DNA of 64,000 nt from CAVROP01 sp050008495. Its GTDB lineage: Bacteria > Acidobacteriota > Terriglobia > UBA7540. This document shows positions 1 through 7,363 of the stretch, in pieces. Under the pieces are notes generated by a model, which saw nothing but the letters and a program-made list of their open reading frames with translations, was not told the DNA's origin and ran no database searches. The number at the start of each line of letters is the position of its first letter. Position 1 is the first letter of the stretch. The stretch is from NCBI GenBank assembly GCA_050008495.1, contig JBEKMN010000014.1, positions 5,663 to 69,662 on the forward strand, read 5' to 3'. Position numbers and translations under genes: made by a program.

Positions 1-1
1 C

Positions 2-214
2 ACTGCCGCCGCGCCCTCGGTGCCACCCGCCTTGCTCGAGCAACTTGCGGAAGAAGGCCGCCTGGTGATTCCGGTCGGAGACCTCCGCCATCAGGACCTT
101 CTCCTCAACGTCAAACAGGCGGGAGAAGTGAGGACTCGACTCCTCGACCCTTGCCAGTTCGTGCCCCTGGTCGGCAAGGCCGGCTGGCCCGAAAATGAAT
201 GGCGGCTGATGTAA
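2..214 (+). CDS. pcm: Protein-L-isoaspartate O-methyltransferase, C-terminal fragment
   Basis: The gene enters from the left edge, so only about 70 C-terminal residues are visible and the start lies outside the window. The reading frame is open from base 2 to the TAA at 212-214. The segment VPPALLEQL, then GRLVIPVG, then FVPLVGKAGW is the usual C-terminal end of the PCMT family, which uses SAM to methylate isoaspartyl residues in damaged cytoplasmic proteins so that they can be repaired. The SAM-binding core is not in the window. A GTG at base 20 lies inside the conserved domain and is not the real start. The family call rests on this tail alone. Confidence 0.8.
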   Translation, partial: TAAAPSVPPALLEQLAEEGRLVIPVGDLRHQDLLLNVKQAGEVRTRLLDPCQFVPLVGKAGWPENEWRLM

Positions 215-227
215 GTGCGTTTTTTTC

Positions 228-256
228 TTGACTCGAATTCAACCGGATTTTATTAT
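228..256 (+). promoter_or_regulatory. Strong sigma-70 type promoter
   Basis: TTGACT at 228-233 and TATTAT at 251-256 are separated by exactly 17 bases, close to the housekeeping consensus. Transcription would start near base 263. That puts the purine-rich element at 269-283 at the extreme 5' end of the RNA. The promoter lies just after the pcm stop and serves the small unit that ends at the terminator at 449-492. Confidence 0.7.
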
Positions 257-282
257 CACGGTAGCTAGAAAGGAGGTGATCC

Positions 283-324
283 ATGTCGATAGAAAGTAAC
301 TGTAGCGAGGGTGCTGAGGCTTAG
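283..324 (+). CDS. Possible 13-codon leader peptide with an extended Shine-Dalgarno
   Basis: AAAGGAGGTGATCCA at 269-283 is complementary over 15 bases to the conserved 3' end of 16S rRNA and overlaps an ATG at 283. A 13-codon frame follows (MSIESNCSEGAEA) and ends at TAG 322-324. The SD core AGGAGG sits 6 bases before the ATG, so it could direct translation. The peptide matches nothing I recognise. The complementarity is far longer than normal initiation needs, so the element may instead trap ribosomes or act as an RNA pairing site. It is listed as coding only because the start geometry is good. Confidence 0.3.
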   Translation: MSIESNCSEGAEA

Positions 325-448
325 GCGTTTAACACGTGCCCACTTGTGGGAACCTCTCGCTAGCGACAGAGGGTTAGTGGCAAGGGCGCTGTGCGGCGCC
401 TCTCCCCGACGAAGGAGGGAGAAAAGCCAAACCCAATCAGTATCCCGG

Positions 449-492
449 GCCCCTGGTCGTGCGGTCGGCGCACGGCCAGGGGCTTTTCGTTT
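449..492 (+). terminator. Rho-independent terminator of the small unit
   Basis: A 14-bp stem (449-462 with 470-483, one G:U pair) with a short loop is followed by TTTTCGTTT. This is a textbook intrinsic terminator for a transcript starting near 263. There is no gene of its own between it and the promoter apart from the 13-codon frame. Confidence 0.75.
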
Positions 493-562
493 GGACGGAG
501 TCGAGAATTGAGAGTCGAGGGTTGAAAGTCGAGAGCCCGAAGGTCGAGAGAGCTGTGCTCGT

Positions 563-1006
563 TTAGCTCACCTTTTGTATTTTCTCGAAGAATTCGAACG
601 ATTGCAGGATGACCTTCGTTGCCATCTCGGTGAGGTTATAGTGCGGCATCTCTTCGCGGCGCACCCAGCGGGCGTCGGTGACGTCGGAGGCGGGCTTAAG
701 CTTTCCGCCCTTCCGCCGGCAAACGTAATCTACGATCACATAGTGGTACTTGACGCGTTCCGCTTCGCGTGTGATGCGGTCGAACGCCGCTACGATTTGC
801 AGAGGCTCGACGTCCAAGCCGGTCTCTTCCTTCAACTCGCGCCGCACGCCTTCCGCCAGTTCCTCACCGAGTTCGAGCATGCCGCCAGGAATGGACCACT
901 GGCCCTTCAGCGGCTCGCAACCGCGGCGAATCAGGAGAGCCCGCCCACGGTGGATGACGACTCCGCCGACGCCTACGATGGGACGATCTGGATATTCGCG
1001 CTTCAT
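563..1006 (-). CDS. NUDIX hydrolase
   Basis: This 147-residue protein hydrolyses a nucleoside diphosphate linked to another group; the substrate cannot be read from the sequence. Residues 42-64 form a complete Nudix box: G42, E48, then RELKEETGL at 56-64, with the metal-binding glutamates intact. The N-terminus IVGVGGVVI and the GQWSIPGG strand before the box resemble the ADP-ribose or NADH pyrophosphatase-like group. The length is typical of a single-domain NUDIX enzyme. It lies five bases downstream of the M20 peptidase on the same strand, so the two are probably co-transcribed. The plus-strand frame across the same DNA is a shadow. Confidence 0.88.
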   Translation of the reverse strand: MKREYPDRPIVGVGGVVIHRGRALLIRRGCEPLKGQWSIPGGMLELGEELAEGVRRELKEETGLDVEPLQIVAAFDRITREAERVKYHYVIVDYVCRRKGGKLKPASDVTDARWVRREEMPHYNLTEMATKVILQSFEFFEKIQKVS

Positions 1007-1011
1007 CTTTG

Positions 1012-2466
1012 CTACTGATTCGCCGCCTGCGCCACGAGTTCATACAGAATCTTCACCCCACGCCGGAGTTGCTCGACGGGTACACGTTCATTGGCGGCGT
1101 GCTCAGTGGCGTTCACTTCCGGCGTCACTTCCAAAGTGTTGAACCCGTAACAAGTAATTCCCAGCGGGCGGTACATCTGGCACTCGGTGTACCCGCCGCC
1201 GAGGGCCGGCGCAACCATCGCGTGCGGATTGTATTGGCGCACCACCTGCTCGATCAACCGGTAAAGACTGGTGTCCGTGGAGGAAGAGTTGGGAGGCTTG
1301 AAGCGGTTGGCAGAGGTAATTTGAATGGAATCATCCGCCAGCACGCGCCGAAACTGGCCCAGAAAAATCTTGGGATCTTCATCCGGGAGCAGCCGCACAT
1401 CAAGCTCGGCGTAGGCCGTATCAGGAATCACGTTCGTCTGAGCCGCACCCTGGAGGACGGTGAGAGAGACCGTGTCGCGCAGCAGAAAGTTGTACTCTTC
1501 ATCCCGAGTGATGCTGCGGGCGAAATCTGGATCTTGAATCGCCTTGCGGATGTCGCGGAACTGCGTGGCGCGGGTTTCCGGTTCAAGCGCGGCGATGACG
1601 CGAAAGTACTGTTCCACCGCAGGAAGCAGGTGGACGGGCGGTTGCCAGTCCAGCACGCGGGCAAGAGCTTTCACCAGCCGATTCGGCGCCGAATCCGCAA
1701 TGGGGATGGACCCGTGGCCGCCTCGGCCGGTGGCGGTGAGTCGAAGCCAATAAGGGGCCTTTTCCCCCACGCCCACCTCGTAAATTGTTCCCCGGCCTTG
1801 GATAATCAGGTTCGAGCCGCCTTCCGTAATCAGGTATTCCGCGTTACGCACCAACTCCGGATGATTCTCCAATATCCAGCGGCTGCCCGTGCCGTCAACC
1901 TCCTCGTCCGAAGTGGCGAGGAAAATCAGGTCGCGCTTCAGGGTCAAGCGTTGCCGGGCTGCAATCAGCAGCGCCATTGCCTGAAGCAGTCCTTCGTCCT
2001 TCATATCCTGCGCGCCGCGGCCATACATTTCACCGTTCAATATCTCGCCGGAAAAAGGCGGCAGCCGCCAGCTACGCGGGTCCGCCTGCACCACGTCCAT
2101 GTGGTTCAGCAGGATCAAGGGCCGAAGCGTTCCATCACCTTTGAGGACCGCGTAGAAATCGGCGCGCCCGGCGGCGTAGGGGTAGATCGTGTTGGGGATC
2201 CCGGCCCGCTCGAAAAGCCGATGGAAAAACTCTGCCGCAGCCAGTTCGTTCCCAGGCGGATTCGAGGTGTTGATGCGCAAGTACTCGCGCATCAACTGCA
2301 CTGTCTCGTCCTGGTAGGGCGGCCAAGCGATCGCCCGGAGGTGTTCATCAAGCTGGGTTTGAGCGAAGGCGGCAAAAGAGAGAACGGCCACAAACAGCAG
2401 CGCGCCGAGCGGCTGAACTCCACCCCGCGACCGACCTGCGGCAGACGCGTGTTGAAAATCACGCAT
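1012..2466 (-). CDS. Secreted M20 family metallopeptidase
   Basis: A 484-residue zinc-dependent carboxypeptidase or deacylase of the M20/M25/M40 family. The chosen ATG (CAT at 2464-2466) gives an N-terminal signal sequence (hydrophobic stretch LGALLFVAVLSFAAFA, cleavage near residue 35), so the enzyme is exported. Family motifs are in order: NHMDVV with the zinc His near residue 122, GRGAQDMKDEG with the bridging Asp, TSDEEVDG with the catalytic glutamates, and a dimerisation domain with GRGGHGS. The layout resembles the PM20D1-like branch that cleaves or forms N-acyl amino acids. A longer frame starts at 2535 but would place 23 extra residues before the signal peptide. The NUDIX gene follows after 5 bases. 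Confidence 0.88.
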   Translation of the reverse strand: MRDFQHASAAGRSRGGVQPLGALLFVAVLSFAAFAQTQLDEHLRAIAWPPYQDETVQLMREYLRINTSNPPGNELAAAEFFHRLFERAGIPNTIYPYAAGRADFYAVLKGDGTLRPLILLNHMDVVQADPRSWRLPPFSGEILNGEMYGRGAQDMKDEGLLQAMALLIAARQRLTLKRDLIFLATSDEEVDGTGSRWILENHPELVRNAEYLITEGGSNLIIQGRGTIYEVGVGEKAPYWLRLTATGRGGHGSIPIADSAPNRLVKALARVLDWQPPVHLLPAVEQYFRVIAALEPETRATQFRDIRKAIQDPDFARSITRDEEYNFLLRDTVSLTVLQGAAQTNVIPDTAYAELDVRLLPDEDPKIFLGQFRRVLADDSIQITSANRFKPPNSSSTDTSLYRLIEQVVRQYNPHAMVAPALGGGYTECQMYRPLGITCYGFNTLEVTPEVNATEHAANERVPVEQLRRGVKILYELVAQAANQ

Positions 2467-2637
2467 AGTCTGAGGCGACCAAGCCAAGGCGATCCGAAAT
2501 CCTCTGGCGCCGAGAGCGCTTCGCTGCGCGGCCACGCGCCTGCGGGCTGGGCACTCTCTGACTATAGCAGATGGGTTGCCGGAGGCAAGAACTCAAGCGG
2601 AGCTCAGGGCCGTTCTGGAAACGGTGAAGATGAACGG

Positions 2638-2715
2638 CGCGGCAAAGCCGCAACCAAATGCAGATTCTTCGCTTCGCTCAGAATGACATGTCATCCTGAG
2701 CGAAGCGAAGGATCT
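2638..2715. repeat. Dispersed palindrome with a 54-bp inverted repeat
   Basis: Bases 2662-2715 form two 27-base arms built on CTTCGCTTCGCTCA and TGAGCGAAGCGAAG meeting at GACATGTC, with two mismatches. The 63 bases from 2638 to 2700 recur in reverse orientation at 37283-37345 with two differences. Shorter copies or halves lie near 22710-22800, 31939-32030, 40965, 46822 and 55887. The element fills the gap 2467-2839 between divergent genes. I see nothing else in that gap beyond the TTG start region of the next gene. Confidence 0.8.
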
Positions 2716-2839
2716 GCTTTTCTTCGTGCCCAGCGATGGCAAGGTCAGAAGCAGACGCCAACAGCCGCAATATTCTTGCGTTTCTTCGGTCAAAACCTTT
2801 ATAGTCAACTCGTTGAAACCCTCAGGGGACGGGGAATCT

Positions 2840-4348
2840 TTGTTGGCGAAACCCACCACACGGCGCATCTTCATTACGCTGGCGGGGCCCAGCCTGGCGG
2901 CGATGGAAGCTCAAGCCGGCAGATTCAGTTCTGCGGGTGTGGGCTACGAGTTGCGCCTGGACTGTCTTCAGAACTTCACCGACTTCGAAGTCTCGCTCCA
3001 TCAGATACTCTTGCGTACGCACCTTCCGCAGGTTATCGCCACGTGCCGAAGGGAGGAGGCAGGAGGAGCCTTCAAAGGCAGCGTCGAGGAGCAAGTCGCG
3101 GTCCTGGCCGCCGCCGTGCGAGCGGGTTGCCAGTGGGTCGATCTCGAGTTGGAGTCCATCCAGCAGGGCGGCTCCACTCTGCTGGGGCAATTCGATCCCG
3201 CCAAAGTCATCGCCTCCTATCACAACTTCCGGCAGACGCGATCCTTGGGCAGCGTCTATCGCCAACTGGTGCGGCTTCCCGTGGACACGGTCAAGATAGC
3301 GACGCAGGCACAGCATCTGCGCGACAATCTCCAGATCCGCCAACTCCTCAAGTCTCATCGCCGCCGGACGCCGAAGTTGGTGGCACTGGCGATGGGTGCA
3401 TCGGGCATTCCCTCGCGGTTATTGGCGTTGCTTTGGGGATCGGCGATCACCTACGCCTCTCCTGGAAACCATGCCGTGGTTCCCGGACAGGTTGCGGTGG
3501 ACCTGATGCGTTCCGTGTACCAGGTCGAGCGGCTGAACCCACGCACCCGGCTTTATGGGGTCGTCGGCTCACGCGCCTCGATTTCACTCTCGCCGGCCAT
3601 GCAGAACGCGGCGTTCCAGGCCAAGCACGTGAATGCTGTTTTCCTGCCTTGCGAGACCGGCCGCCTTCCGGACTTCATCACCTTTGCGCGGCAGGCGGGC
3701 TTGTCGGGGTTCGCGGTGACCATGCCCTACAAGCGCGCCATGCTGCGGGCGCTGGATTGGGCCGATCCGATGGCCACGCGCATTGGGGCGTGCAACACGG
3801 TTGCCGTCCAGCGCGGCAAGTGGATGGGGTGGAACACGGACGCCGCGGCGGTGGTGGAAGTTCTCACCAAGCGTTTGCGGCTCACCGGAAGCCGCATGTT
3901 GATTCTGGGCGCGGGCGGGGCTGCGCGCGCCGCCGCCTATACCTTGCGCGCCGAGGGCGCTCAAGTGATCGTGGCCGCTCGCCGCGAGGAAATGGCGCGG
4001 CGCCTGGCGCGCGCGGTCGAGGGCGAAGCGGTCCCCTGGGCGAGCGCCGAGGGACTGGAAGTGGATGCGGTGATTAATGCTACGCCCGTCGGCATGTATC
4101 CCCACACGGATGAGTCGCCGCTCGACCTGGCGCGTCTGCACGCCCGCGTGGTCTTCGACATGGTGTATTATCCGCTCGCTACGCGCTTCATCAACGAAGC
4201 CCGGGGGCGCGGTTTGGTGACGATTTCCGGGCTCGAGATGCTGGTGGCGCAAGGGGCCCGCCAATTCGAAATCTGGACCGGGCTCAACGCCCCGCGCGCC
4301 TTGATGGAACAGGCGGTAATGCAAGTCCTGGATCGGCCGGTGGGGTAG
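2840..4348 (+). CDS. aroDE: Bifunctional 3-dehydroquinate dehydratase / shikimate dehydrogenase
   Basis: One polypeptide of about 502 residues carries two successive steps of the shikimate pathway. The N-terminal part (about 1-220) is a type I dehydroquinase: YELRLD, the ATCRREEAGG strand, catalytic His in ASYHNF, Schiff-base Lys in VKIATQ, and the closing SRLLALLWGSAITYA. The C-terminal part (about 235-500) is shikimate dehydrogenase: SISLSPAMQN for shikimate binding, the catalytic Lys in TMPYK, ACNTV, WNTDA, and the nucleotide loop LGAGGAARA. Starts are TTG at 2840 or 2843, preceded by GGGGACGGGG; an ATG at 2726 would drag repeat DNA into the protein. Such fusions are known in plants and some bacteria. 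trpE follows after 121 bases. Confidence 0.9.
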   Translation: MLAKPTTRRIFITLAGPSLAAMEAQAGRFSSAGVGYELRLDCLQNFTDFEVSLHQILLRTHLPQVIATCRREEAGGAFKGSVEEQVAVLAAAVRAGCQWVDLELESIQQGGSTLLGQFDPAKVIASYHNFRQTRSLGSVYRQLVRLPVDTVKIATQAQHLRDNLQIRQLLKSHRRRTPKLVALAMGASGIPSRLLALLWGSAITYASPGNHAVVPGQVAVDLMRSVYQVERLNPRTRLYGVVGSRASISLSPAMQNAAFQAKHVNAVFLPCETGRLPDFITFARQAGLSGFAVTMPYKRAMLRALDWADPMATRIGACNTVAVQRGKWMGWNTDAAAVVEVLTKRLRLTGSRMLILGAGGAARAAAYTLRAEGAQVIVAARREEMARRLARAVEGEAVPWASAEGLEVDAVINATPVGMYPHTDESPLDLARLHARVVFDMVYYPLATRFINEARGRGLVTISGLEMLVAQGARQFEIWTGLNAPRALMEQAVMQVLDRPVG

Positions 4349-4350
4349 CT

Positions 4351-4465
4351 GTCCGTGGTCCGTAGTCAGTTGTCAGTTGTCAGTCGTCAGTTCAAATTAG
4401 GATATTAATAAAAAGGATATTTCATTGCTTTAACTGATAACTGAAAACTGACGACTGAAGACTTC
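4351..4465. repeat. CAGTTGTCAGT-type simple repeat
   Basis: The spacer between aroDE and trpE is largely degenerate copies of TCAGTTGTCAGT and its complement ACTGAAAACTGACGACTGA, flanking a short AT-rich block. The same sequence type recurs in the ADOP operon spacers (13925-14040, 16668-16775, 19352-19475) and at 30658-30685. The inverted halves could form a hairpin. Confidence 0.65.
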
Positions 4466-4469
4466 TCTT

Positions 4470-5990
4470 ATGCCCGACATTCAACCCAGCTTCGCCGAAT
4501 TTCAGCGCCTGGCGCGCCAGGGCAATGTTCTGCCCGTTTACCGCACCATCGTCGCAGACCTGCTGAGCCCTGTCTCTGCCTATTTGCGGCTTTCCCCCGA
4601 GACCGCCGGGGCGGGCAGTCGAGGCACGGGAACTCCGGCGCATCCCTACAGCTTCCTGCTCGAGAGCGTGGAGGGCGGCGAGCGTGTGGGCCGGTACACA
4701 TTTTTCGGCATCGATCCGTTTCAGGTCATTGCTTCGCGCGGCGATCGCGTCACCCTCGCGCGTGGCGCGCACCGCACGGAGCAAACCGGCGACATTTTCG
4801 AATGCCTGCGCCGGGAAGGCGCGCGTTACCGCTCCGTGACGCTGCCCGGCCTGCCGCCCTTCACAGCCGGCGCGGTGGGCTTTCTTGCTTACGAAGCGGT
4901 GCGCAGGCTGGAGCGGCTTCCGCCCCGCGTCGAGATGGACGTTGACCTGGACGACGCGGCCTTCATGTACTTTTCGAACCTCGTCGCCTTCGACCACGTC
5001 CAGCATCGCCTCTTCCTGATCGCCAATGTCCTTACGGAGGAAGGCAGGGGCACGCTGCGCGCCAAATACGACGCCGCCGTCCGCCAGATCGGGCGCCTGG
5101 AGAGCCTGCTGCGCCGTCCGCTCGAACTGCCGCGCCGGCATCCGCCGCGCGGCCCCTGGCGCGTGCGCCACAACCTGACCCGGCGGCGTTACGAAAACAT
5201 GGTCGAGCGCTCGAAGGAATACATTCGCGCCGGCGACATCTTCCAGGTGGTGATCTCGCAACGCCTCGAGGCGCCCGTGCGCGTTCCCCCGTTCGAGATT
5301 TATCGCGCCCTGCGCGCCGTGAACCCCTCGCCTTACATGTACTACCTGCGCATGGGCGACTCGACCATTCTCGGCTCCTCCCCGGAAATGCTCGTCAAGG
5401 TTTCCGGGCGCGAAGTCGAGTACCGGCCCATCGCCGGAACGCGTCCGCGGGGCAAAACCGAGGACGAGGACAAGCGGCTCGAAGAGGAACTGCGCGCCGA
5501 TGAAAAGGAGCGCGCCGAACACATTATGCTGGTTGACCTGGGCCGCAACGACATCGGGCGGGTGTGCGAGTTCTCGAGCGTGCGCCCCAAGGAAATCATG
5601 TTCGTCGAGCGCTACTCCCATGTGATGCACCTGGTCTCCTCGATTCGCGGCCGCCTGCGCTCGGATGCGGATAGCTACGCCGCGCTGGCCGCCTGCTTCC
5701 CTGCCGGCACGCTCACCGGCGCGCCCAAGGTCCGCGCCATGGAGATCATCGACGAGCTCGAACCCACGCGGCGCGGGCTCTACGGCGGAGCGGTCCTCTA
5801 TCTCGACTTTTCCGGCAATCTCAACTCCTGCATCGTCATCCGCACCGTGCTGGTTAAAGGCCATCGCGCCTACCTGCAAGCCGGGGCCGGGATCGTCGCC
5901 GACTCCGTTCCTGCCCGCGAATACCAGGAATGCCTCCACAAAGCCCAAGCCGTCCTTAAAGCCTTCGAGATCGGCGAGCGAGGGTTGTAG
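4470..5990 (+). CDS. trpE: Anthranilate synthase component I
   Basis: A 506-residue chorismate-binding enzyme that makes anthranilate from chorismate and ammonia or glutamine as the first step of tryptophan synthesis. The N-terminal domain (SFLLESVEGGERVGRYTF) carries the feedback-inhibition fold. The C-terminal chorismate domain shows GDIFQVVISQR, RPIAGTRPRG, the DLGRNDIGRV segment and the signature GTLTGAPKVRAMEIIDE. The length fits TrpE rather than the shorter PabB. No trpG lies in the window, so the glutaminase subunit must be encoded elsewhere. It follows aroDE, so two chorismate-pathway steps are adjacent. The start has only a weak SD. Confidence 0.93.
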   Translation: MPDIQPSFAEFQRLARQGNVLPVYRTIVADLLSPVSAYLRLSPETAGAGSRGTGTPAHPYSFLLESVEGGERVGRYTFFGIDPFQVIASRGDRVTLARGAHRTEQTGDIFECLRREGARYRSVTLPGLPPFTAGAVGFLAYEAVRRLERLPPRVEMDVDLDDAAFMYFSNLVAFDHVQHRLFLIANVLTEEGRGTLRAKYDAAVRQIGRLESLLRRPLELPRRHPPRGPWRVRHNLTRRRYENMVERSKEYIRAGDIFQVVISQRLEAPVRVPPFEIYRALRAVNPSPYMYYLRMGDSTILGSSPEMLVKVSGREVEYRPIAGTRPRGKTEDEDKRLEEELRADEKERAEHIMLVDLGRNDIGRVCEFSSVRPKEIMFVERYSHVMHLVSSIRGRLRSDADSYAALAACFPAGTLTGAPKVRAMEIIDELEPTRRGLYGGAVLYLDFSGNLNSCIVIRTVLVKGHRAYLQAGAGIVADSVPAREYQECLHKAQAVLKAFEIGERGL

Positions 5991-5993
5991 CCG

Positions 5994-6082
5994 TCTAAAG
6001 GGTTAAAGGGTGAAGGCTAAAGGCCATTACGGTGGTCGTTGGGCCTACCCTTTACCCTTCAGCCTTTACCCTTTATCCTTTT
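5994..6082. repeat. Imperfect long inverted repeat after trpE
   Basis: Degenerate copies of AAAGGGTGAAGG on the left and CCTTTACCCTTCAGCC on the right face each other around a short loop immediately after the trpE stop. Transcribed, they would fold into a long hairpin that might end the trpE transcript, although no U-tract follows. Related sequence lies at 38570-38592 and 38665-38690. Confidence 0.55.
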
Positions 6083-7363
6083 CTCGCTCCTTTGTTTTCA
6101 TAGACATTCCCGGATCGCTCGTTAGTGTTCTGGAGTCGAGGAGTCAAAGGCACGAGTCGAGAAGTCAAAAGCGACATCCCCGCCTGCGACCGGGAATTGA
6201 CAATTGACCTCCCGTTCTGAGCTCTGCGGCTCCTGAACGCCGTGACTCTTCGACTTTCTGTCATTGTCCTTTGTTTTCATAGACATTCTCGCTTTGTTCC
6301 CTCGAAAAGCGAGCGCAGCAGTATGCGGATTGCCCTGGACGCTTTCGTCAAACGACTGTTTCAAACATGCGTTTGAATTTAAGATCGGCACCCAGCGCTT
6401 GCGATGCCGGCTCTCCTCTCTCGTGATGTTTGGTCCTATTCGGCGTCCGTTTGCTCCTATTCGCATGCAAAACCAGCTCTTTTTCGGTCCGTTTCTGCAC
6501 TCTAAAAAATGTGAGATCCTTTGTTTTCAACGACTTCTTAGCTTCGTTCCCACTGTTTTTGTGTTTTCTGCGACGCTCCATTCTGCCAGCGGCCCGACCC
6601 ATCCAGTTTTTCGTTTCCGCCAGTGAGCACCGACGCTCTCCCCTGCGACAAATCGTCCACCATTCGACAGACTATAGTAGGCTATCATGACTGGAGGGCT
6701 ATGTCAAGTTAAAAGCATCGAGACGCTTCTCGCCGCGTCCGGGACAACAAATGAGAAGGTCGTCTAGGGTCGGATGCAGGTTGAGCGCGACCCAAATCCT
6801 TCGCCTCCATGCCGCCGAGACTAAGAATGGACTGCCCTCTCCCCGGGGGAGAGGATGTCGGGCTAGGGCGTGTTCATCAGCCGGAGCACGACGGGTGGGG
6901 GGTTGCGACGCAAGTCCGACTGCGTGTCCGAATGACTTATTGTCATATTCGATATTCTGATTCCAGTTGTAAGCAGATTGGTCCAGTGGCATCATCCCCA
7001 GAACTAAGATCGGGGGAAGGTCCTTTCCCCCAACCGGGTCCGCAACCGTGCTACGCAGTGCGCAGCGCAGCAGGAATGCCTATAGCGACAAGCCTTCACG
7101 ATAACGCGACACGGAGAGAACGACTATGCCACCCGCCGGCGACTTCCTGGAAAAGATTAACCACAGAGGTCACAGAGACCACAGAGCCTTTCTCCGTGAA
7201 CTCCGTGTGCTCTGTGGTGAGTCTTTTCTTGGCCTGCTGCTCCGGTGCCTTCCTCTTTTGGCCTGTATCTGCCTGGCCGGTTGCGGCGGAGGAGGGGGAA
7301 GCAGTGCCCCAGCGCTCCCAGCTCCGTCCCTCTTGTGCCTTTCACGTTTTTCCGCTCTCGCCG
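6083..7363. other. Repeat-filled non-coding region of about 1.3 kb
   Basis: I find no credible gene here. Three degenerate direct copies of TCCTTTGTTTTCATAGAC start near 6087, 6266 and 6516, each about 35 bases long. The stretch around 6360-6560 is clearly more AT-rich than its surroundings. Bases 6830-6905 hold a copy of the element also found near 60535 and 63700 (GAGAGG, then a GCCGG-containing hairpin, then a GGTG-rich tail). Bases 7158-7225 carry the widespread ACCACAGAGG repeat in inverted halves. Short frames here encode low-complexity or repeat-derived peptides without a start signal or conserved motif. Confidence 0.6.

Larger units (their letters stand above)
263..492 (+). ncRNA. Candidate structured small RNA or leader unit of about 230 nt
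   Basis: A near-consensus promoter and a strong intrinsic terminator bracket about 230 bases with no convincing protein. Several hairpins can be drawn: CCCAC/GTGGG (339-343 with 346-350), CCTCT/AGAGG (353-357 with 368-372) enclosing CGCTAGCG, and a domain closed by GGGTT (371-375) with AACCC (430-434), supported by GGC (379-381) with GCC (426-428). The 5' end carries 15 bases identical to the reverse complement of the bacterial 16S rRNA 3' tail. It does not resemble 6S RNA, tmRNA, RNase P RNA or SRP RNA as far as I can judge. It could be a standalone sRNA or an attenuated leader; no gene follows on this strand before 2840. Confidence 0.5.

Noticed and set aside
269..283. Possible 16S rRNA fragment
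   Set aside because: Only the 15 bases complementary to the extreme 3' end are present, in the antisense sense. Nothing before or after resembles rRNA.
311..511. GTG-started frame of 66 codons in the small RNA region
   Set aside because: It runs through the terminator hairpin and beyond, is Arg-rich and has no SD of its own.
1009..4077. A plus-strand open frame of 1022 codons
   Set aside because: It runs antisense to the M20 peptidase and then crosses repeat DNA and the AroDE frame. The composition is Arg/Gly-rich with no domain. Long antisense frames are expected in GC-rich genes.
4422..5948. A 508-codon minus-strand frame over trpE
   Set aside because: It is the shadow of trpE, whose motifs are complete on the plus strand.
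6699..6995. A 98-codon minus-strand frame
   Set aside because: Its middle is the translated GAGAGG-type repeat, and there is no start signal or conserved sequence.
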